Source: an uncultured Elioraea sp. (lineage in GTDB: Bacteria; Pseudomonadota; Alphaproteobacteria; Acetobacterales; Acetobacteraceae). Taken from it: a stretch of 9,377 nt of DNA. This document shows positions 6,502 to 9,377 of the stretch, one piece after another. Numbering within the stretch: position 1 is the first letter of the stretch; each line of letters opens with the position of its first letter. The notes beneath the pieces are model-generated. The model saw nothing but the letters and a program-made list of their open reading frames with translations. It was not told where the DNA came from and made no database searches. A program made the position numbers and the translations under genes. Location: positions 1 to 9,377 of the forward strand of contig CALKJX010000210.1 of assembly GCA_937995555.1 (NCBI GenBank), given 5' to 3'.

Positions 6502-6502
6502 A

Positions 6503-6994
6503 ATGTCGGTGAATCCCCAGGGTCCCTCTCCCTGCCACGCCGACGCCGCCGCGCTGTCGCCTGCCGCCGTGTTCGTGCTGGGTGCGATGCGCGACTGGTT
6601 CGACGCCGGCGGCCAGGGAGCCGGCCTCTGCCTGGCCTTCGCGCGCGCCGGCCTGCCCGCCGAGGCGGTGACACGGTTGGCGGCCGCGCTGGGCCTGATC
6701 GGCGTCTCCGCCTGCCGCTCGATCACCCTGCGCGCACCCGGCTCGCCCGGCCTGTCGCGCGACGAGGGCCTGTTGCTGATCGCGGTCGCGGCGTTGCAGT
6801 CGGGCGAGCCGTGGCGGGCCCAGCGCGTCGCGGCCGAGTGGCTGCCGCCCCGGCTCGTGCCACGCATGATCGGACTGCTCGCCCAGTTCGCCGCCGCCCT
6901 CGCCTCGGCGGGGATGCGCCTGCCGCGCGAGCCGGTCGACGAGAGTCGCCTGCCGCCGGCGTGGCGACCCGGCCGGCCGCCCCTGCAGCAGTGA
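6503..6994 (+). CDS. Uncharacterised 163-aa protein, predicted iron-regulated
   Basis: I do not recognise a named family. The product is Ala/Leu-rich and looks helical and soluble, with no signal peptide and no full transmembrane helix. An R-D-W-F block at 30-33 is followed by helical segments. A compact core at 76-88 reads L-R-A-P-G-S-P-G-L-S-R-D-E and leads into a helix L-L-L-I-A-V-A-A-L-Q. A Trp-Leu-Pro-Pro turn and a further helix follow, then a Pro/Arg-rich tail. From memory, small alphaproteobacterial proteins with an R-x-W near the N-terminus and a G-x-L-x-x-D-E core exist as unassigned family members, so this is probably real and conserved. A Fur-like site ends one base before the ATG, leaving no room for a Shine-Dalgarno sequence. 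The message may be leaderless, or GTG 6512 could be the true start. A clear intrinsic terminator follows. The context suggests a role in iron limitation, mechanism unknown. Confidence 0.75.
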   Translation: MSVNPQGPSPCHADAAALSPAAVFVLGAMRDWFDAGGQGAGLCLAFARAGLPAEAVTRLAAALGLIGVSACRSITLRAPGSPGLSRDEGLLLIAVAALQSGEPWRAQRVAAEWLPPRLVPRMIGLLAQFAAALASAGMRLPREPVDESRLPPAWRPGRPPLQQ

Positions 6995-7091
6995 ACCGGT
7001 TCGTCGCGCTGCCTCCCCTCGCCGCGCGACGGTCCCCGGGCGCCCGGATCCGTTCCCCCGGCACCGCCCCAACATCGCTCCGTTCCACTTG

Positions 7092-7121
7092 CGCCCCGCG
7101 ATGCCGCGGGGCGTTCTTTCT
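7092..7121 (+). terminator. Intrinsic terminator of the 6503 gene
   Basis: A perfect 9-bp stem, CGCCCCGCG paired with CGCGGGGCG around an ATGC loop, is followed by TTCTTTCT, giving a classical plus-strand terminator. It lies about 100 bases after the 6503-gene stop and just before the tail of the convergent DUF1826 gene. Its hairpin could also serve minus-strand transcripts, although that side lacks a T-run. Confidence 0.8.
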
Positions 7122-7128
7122 GCAGGGC

Positions 7129-7776
7129 TCAGAACCGGCCCGGCTCGTCGAGACAGAGCAGCAGCCGCGGCACGGCGCGGACCGGGGGCGAGCGGTGCAC
7201 GATGCCGCGACCGTCGGTGCCGGGATAGGCGTCACCCTTGAACAGACCGACCGCGAATCGCGGCAGGTGTCGGATCGCGGCGGGCCGGGTCACCGCCCGC
7301 CCATTGTCCCCGAGCGCCGACCGATCCACCGCGTCGTCCGGCACCCACTCGGTGCCCGGCCCGGCATAGGTGCAGAGCAGCCGCAGACCCACCCGGTCGG
7401 CATGGAACAGCCGGCAGGCCGGACCGTCGATCGCTTCCAGCCGGATGCGCACCGTCGCGGCGCCGGCGATCTCGGCGAACATGGCGCCCAGCCGGGCGAT
7501 GTCGGCGACGAGGCGAGTGCGGCCGCACGCGACGGTCCCGGGCAGGTCGGCGCCGATCGCCGCGGCTGCCGGACCGGGGCGACCCTCGGCGACGAGGCAG
7601 AACGGCGCCCGTGCGGCGAGCTTCTCCGCGAAGCGGGCAAGACCGCGCGGCGGCGTCCGGGTCCAGATCGCCAGGGTCACGGCCGGGTCGCGGATGGCCC
7701 GCAGCACGCCGGCGGCGGCGGCCGTCACGACATGGCGTGCAGGGGCGAGGGGGGTTGCGGCATCGAGCATGTCCAT
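7129..7776 (-). CDS. DUF1826 family protein, zinc-limitation associated
   Basis: The 215-residue cytoplasmic protein of unknown biochemical function matches the DUF1826 pattern. The middle segment V-R-I-R-L-E-A-I-D-G-P-A-C-R-L-F-H-A-D is followed by L-R-L-L-C-T-Y-A-G-P-G-T-E-W-V-P, and the C-terminal part has F-K-G-D-A-Y-P-G-T-D-G-R-G-I-V-H-R-S-P-P. The conserved Cys, His, Asp and Glu residues could bind metal, but this is only an inference. DUF1826 genes are known to occur beside COG0523 GTPases under Zur control, exactly the arrangement here. It is divergent from such a GTPase with a perfect Zur-type palindrome between them. ATG 7776 lies three bases from that palindrome, and a second in-frame ATG lies two codons on. 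No Shine-Dalgarno sequence is visible for either, so translation may be leaderless. It probably assists zinc allocation when zinc is scarce. Confidence 0.88.
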   Translation of the reverse strand: MDMLDAATPLAPARHVVTAAAAGVLRAIRDPAVTLAIWTRTPPRGLARFAEKLAARAPFCLVAEGRPGPAAAAIGADLPGTVACGRTRLVADIARLGAMFAEIAGAATVRIRLEAIDGPACRLFHADRVGLRLLCTYAGPGTEWVPDDAVDRSALGDNGRAVTRPAAIRHLPRFAVGLFKGDAYPGTDGRGIVHRSPPVRAVPRLLLCLDEPGRF

Positions 7777-7778
7777 GA

Positions 7779-7793
7779 TGTTATACTATAACA
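7779..7793. promoter_or_regulatory. Zur-type operator between DUF1826 and ZigA genes
   Basis: TGTTATA-C-TATAACA is a perfect 15-bp palindrome in the 43-bp divergent gap and is strikingly AT-rich against its surroundings. It matches the established GTTATA-n(1-2)-TATAAC form of the proteobacterial Zur box. On the plus strand it contains TATACT, and on the minus strand TATAGT, so both divergent -10 elements may lie inside it. One Zur dimer could then shut both genes when zinc is sufficient. The site begins two bases from the DUF1826 start codon. Confidence 0.88.
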
Positions 7794-7819
7794 CCTTTCA
7801 GGCAACACCCGGAGCTGCC

Positions 7820-9030
<1,211 letters not shown>

Positions 9031-9034
<4 letters not shown>

Positions 9035-9257
9035 CGGCGCCGCCTCGCTTTCCCGAGGCGGTCGAGGCGCTCGAGCGGGTCCTGTCGGCGCTCGATGCCG
9101 ACGGCATCGGCCGCGAGGCACAGGCGGCCGCGCTGATCGCGCGACGCTGCTGCCACGGCTGGTGGCGCTGCATGGGCCGCACGCCGTGGCCTCGGTTCTG
9201 GGCGACCTCGCCGCGGCCGTCGCCGAGCTTGCGGGGCCGCCGGCCGGGTCGGCCTGA
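9031..9257 (+). pseudogene. Short gene after zigA, apparently frameshifted
   Basis: ATG 9031 overlaps the GTPase stop (ATGA), as expected of a coupled downstream gene. The first 37 or so codons give a helical, Ala/Glu/Leu-rich product (F-P-E-A-V-E-A-L-E-R-V-L-S-A-L-D) up to A-A-L-I-A-R. After that the frame turns into Trp/Arg/Pro-rich text that runs off the window. From base 9144 a different frame takes up the same style (T-L-L-P-R-L-V-A-L-H-G-P-H-A-V-A-S-V-L-G-D-L-A-A-A-V-A-E-L) and ends at TGA 9255-9257, six bases before the convergent permease gene. Loss of one base near 9142-9144 explains this. The intact product would be about 75 residues. I do not recognise the family. Sequencing error and real mutation cannot be told apart here. 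Confidence 0.6.
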
Positions 9258-9263
9258 CGCGCC

Positions 9264-9377
9264 TCAGCCCTGCCCGGTCCGCTTCATCGCCCGCGAGAGG
9301 ATGACCACCGGGATCAGGCCGACCGCGACGATCAGCAGCGCAGCCGTGCTCGCCTGGGCGAGCTTCTCGTCGGAGGC
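9264..9377 (-). CDS. ABC transporter inner-membrane permease, C-terminal end (probably ferric iron)
   Basis: Only the last 37 residues are inside the window; the 5' end lies to the right. The fragment has a polar lead-in (S-D-E-K-L-A-Q-A-S), one hydrophobic helix (A-A-L-L-I-V-A-V-G-L-I-P-V-V-I-L), and a positively charged tail S-R-A-M-K-R-T-G-Q-G. That is the usual final helix and cytoplasmic end of FbpB/ThiP-type permeases, where the last helix often ends in a Leu-Pro or Ile-Pro followed by S-R. With a ferric-binding protein nearby that has no adjacent permease, iron transport is the most likely role. The fragment is too short to exclude another binding-protein-dependent permease. Confidence 0.55.
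   Translation of the reverse strand, partial: ASDEKLAQASTAALLIVAVGLIPVVILSRAMKRTGQG

Noticed and set aside
5086..6867. Very long minus-strand open frame (593 codons) across the amidohydrolase start, ferric-binding-protein gene and beyond
   Set aside because: It is an Arg/Ala/Gly-rich shadow of strongly supported genes in GC-rich DNA; no domain or signal is seen and it contradicts real motifs on the other strand.
7370..7819. Upstream extension of the ZigA frame by 150 codons
   Set aside because: It runs through the DUF1826 gene and the Zur operator; ATG 7820 has a ribosome site and gives the normal N-terminus just before Walker A.

Overview
This window looks like chromosomal DNA from a very GC-rich alphaproteobacterium, most likely Rhodospirillales/Acetobacteraceae. 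That placement is inferred from base composition, Tat-like signal peptides and protein style, not from a marker gene. There are no RNA genes, insertion sequences, phage genes or CRISPR arrays. The content is small-molecule uptake and catabolism on the left and iron/zinc homeostasis on the right.

Left part (1-5233). The window opens in the C-terminal half of a glyoxalase-fold (VOC) protein that appears to have lost its normal stop next to a 15-bp tandem duplication. It overlaps a decayed-looking second reading frame split by one TAG. Next come an HpcH/HpaI-type class II aldolase (571-1359) and a complete tripartite TRAP transporter: receptor DctP, small membrane subunit DctQ and large membrane subunit DctM (1492-4218). 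The three TRAP genes overlap and form one translational unit. Converging on them is a COG3618/LigI-like amidohydrolase-fold lactonase (4385-5233, minus strand). Together they suggest import of an organic acid followed by lactone hydrolysis and retro-aldol cleavage. The substrate cannot be read from the sequence.

Right part (5234-9377). A ferric-iron ABC substrate-binding protein (5389-6438) carries all five His/Tyr iron ligands of the FutA type. It is preceded by two Fur-like dyads and followed by a strong terminator. A small unrecognised gene (6503-6994) has a third Fur-like dyad touching its start codon and its own intrinsic terminator. A convergent DUF1826 gene (7129-7776, minus) and a COG0523/ZigA-type zinc GTPase (7820-9034, plus) diverge from a perfect Zur-type palindrome, TGTTATA-C-TATAACA. 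A frameshifted short gene follows the GTPase, and the window ends in the C-terminus of an inner-membrane ABC permease on the minus strand. That permease is probably the iron permease partner of the binding protein.

The right half is therefore a compact metal-limitation locus in which a Zur-controlled zinc pair sits among Fur-type iron genes. The most interesting points are the three related Fur-like dyads, the operators placed against start codons without Shine-Dalgarno sequences, the unknown Fur-linked gene, and two or three small genes that appear broken.
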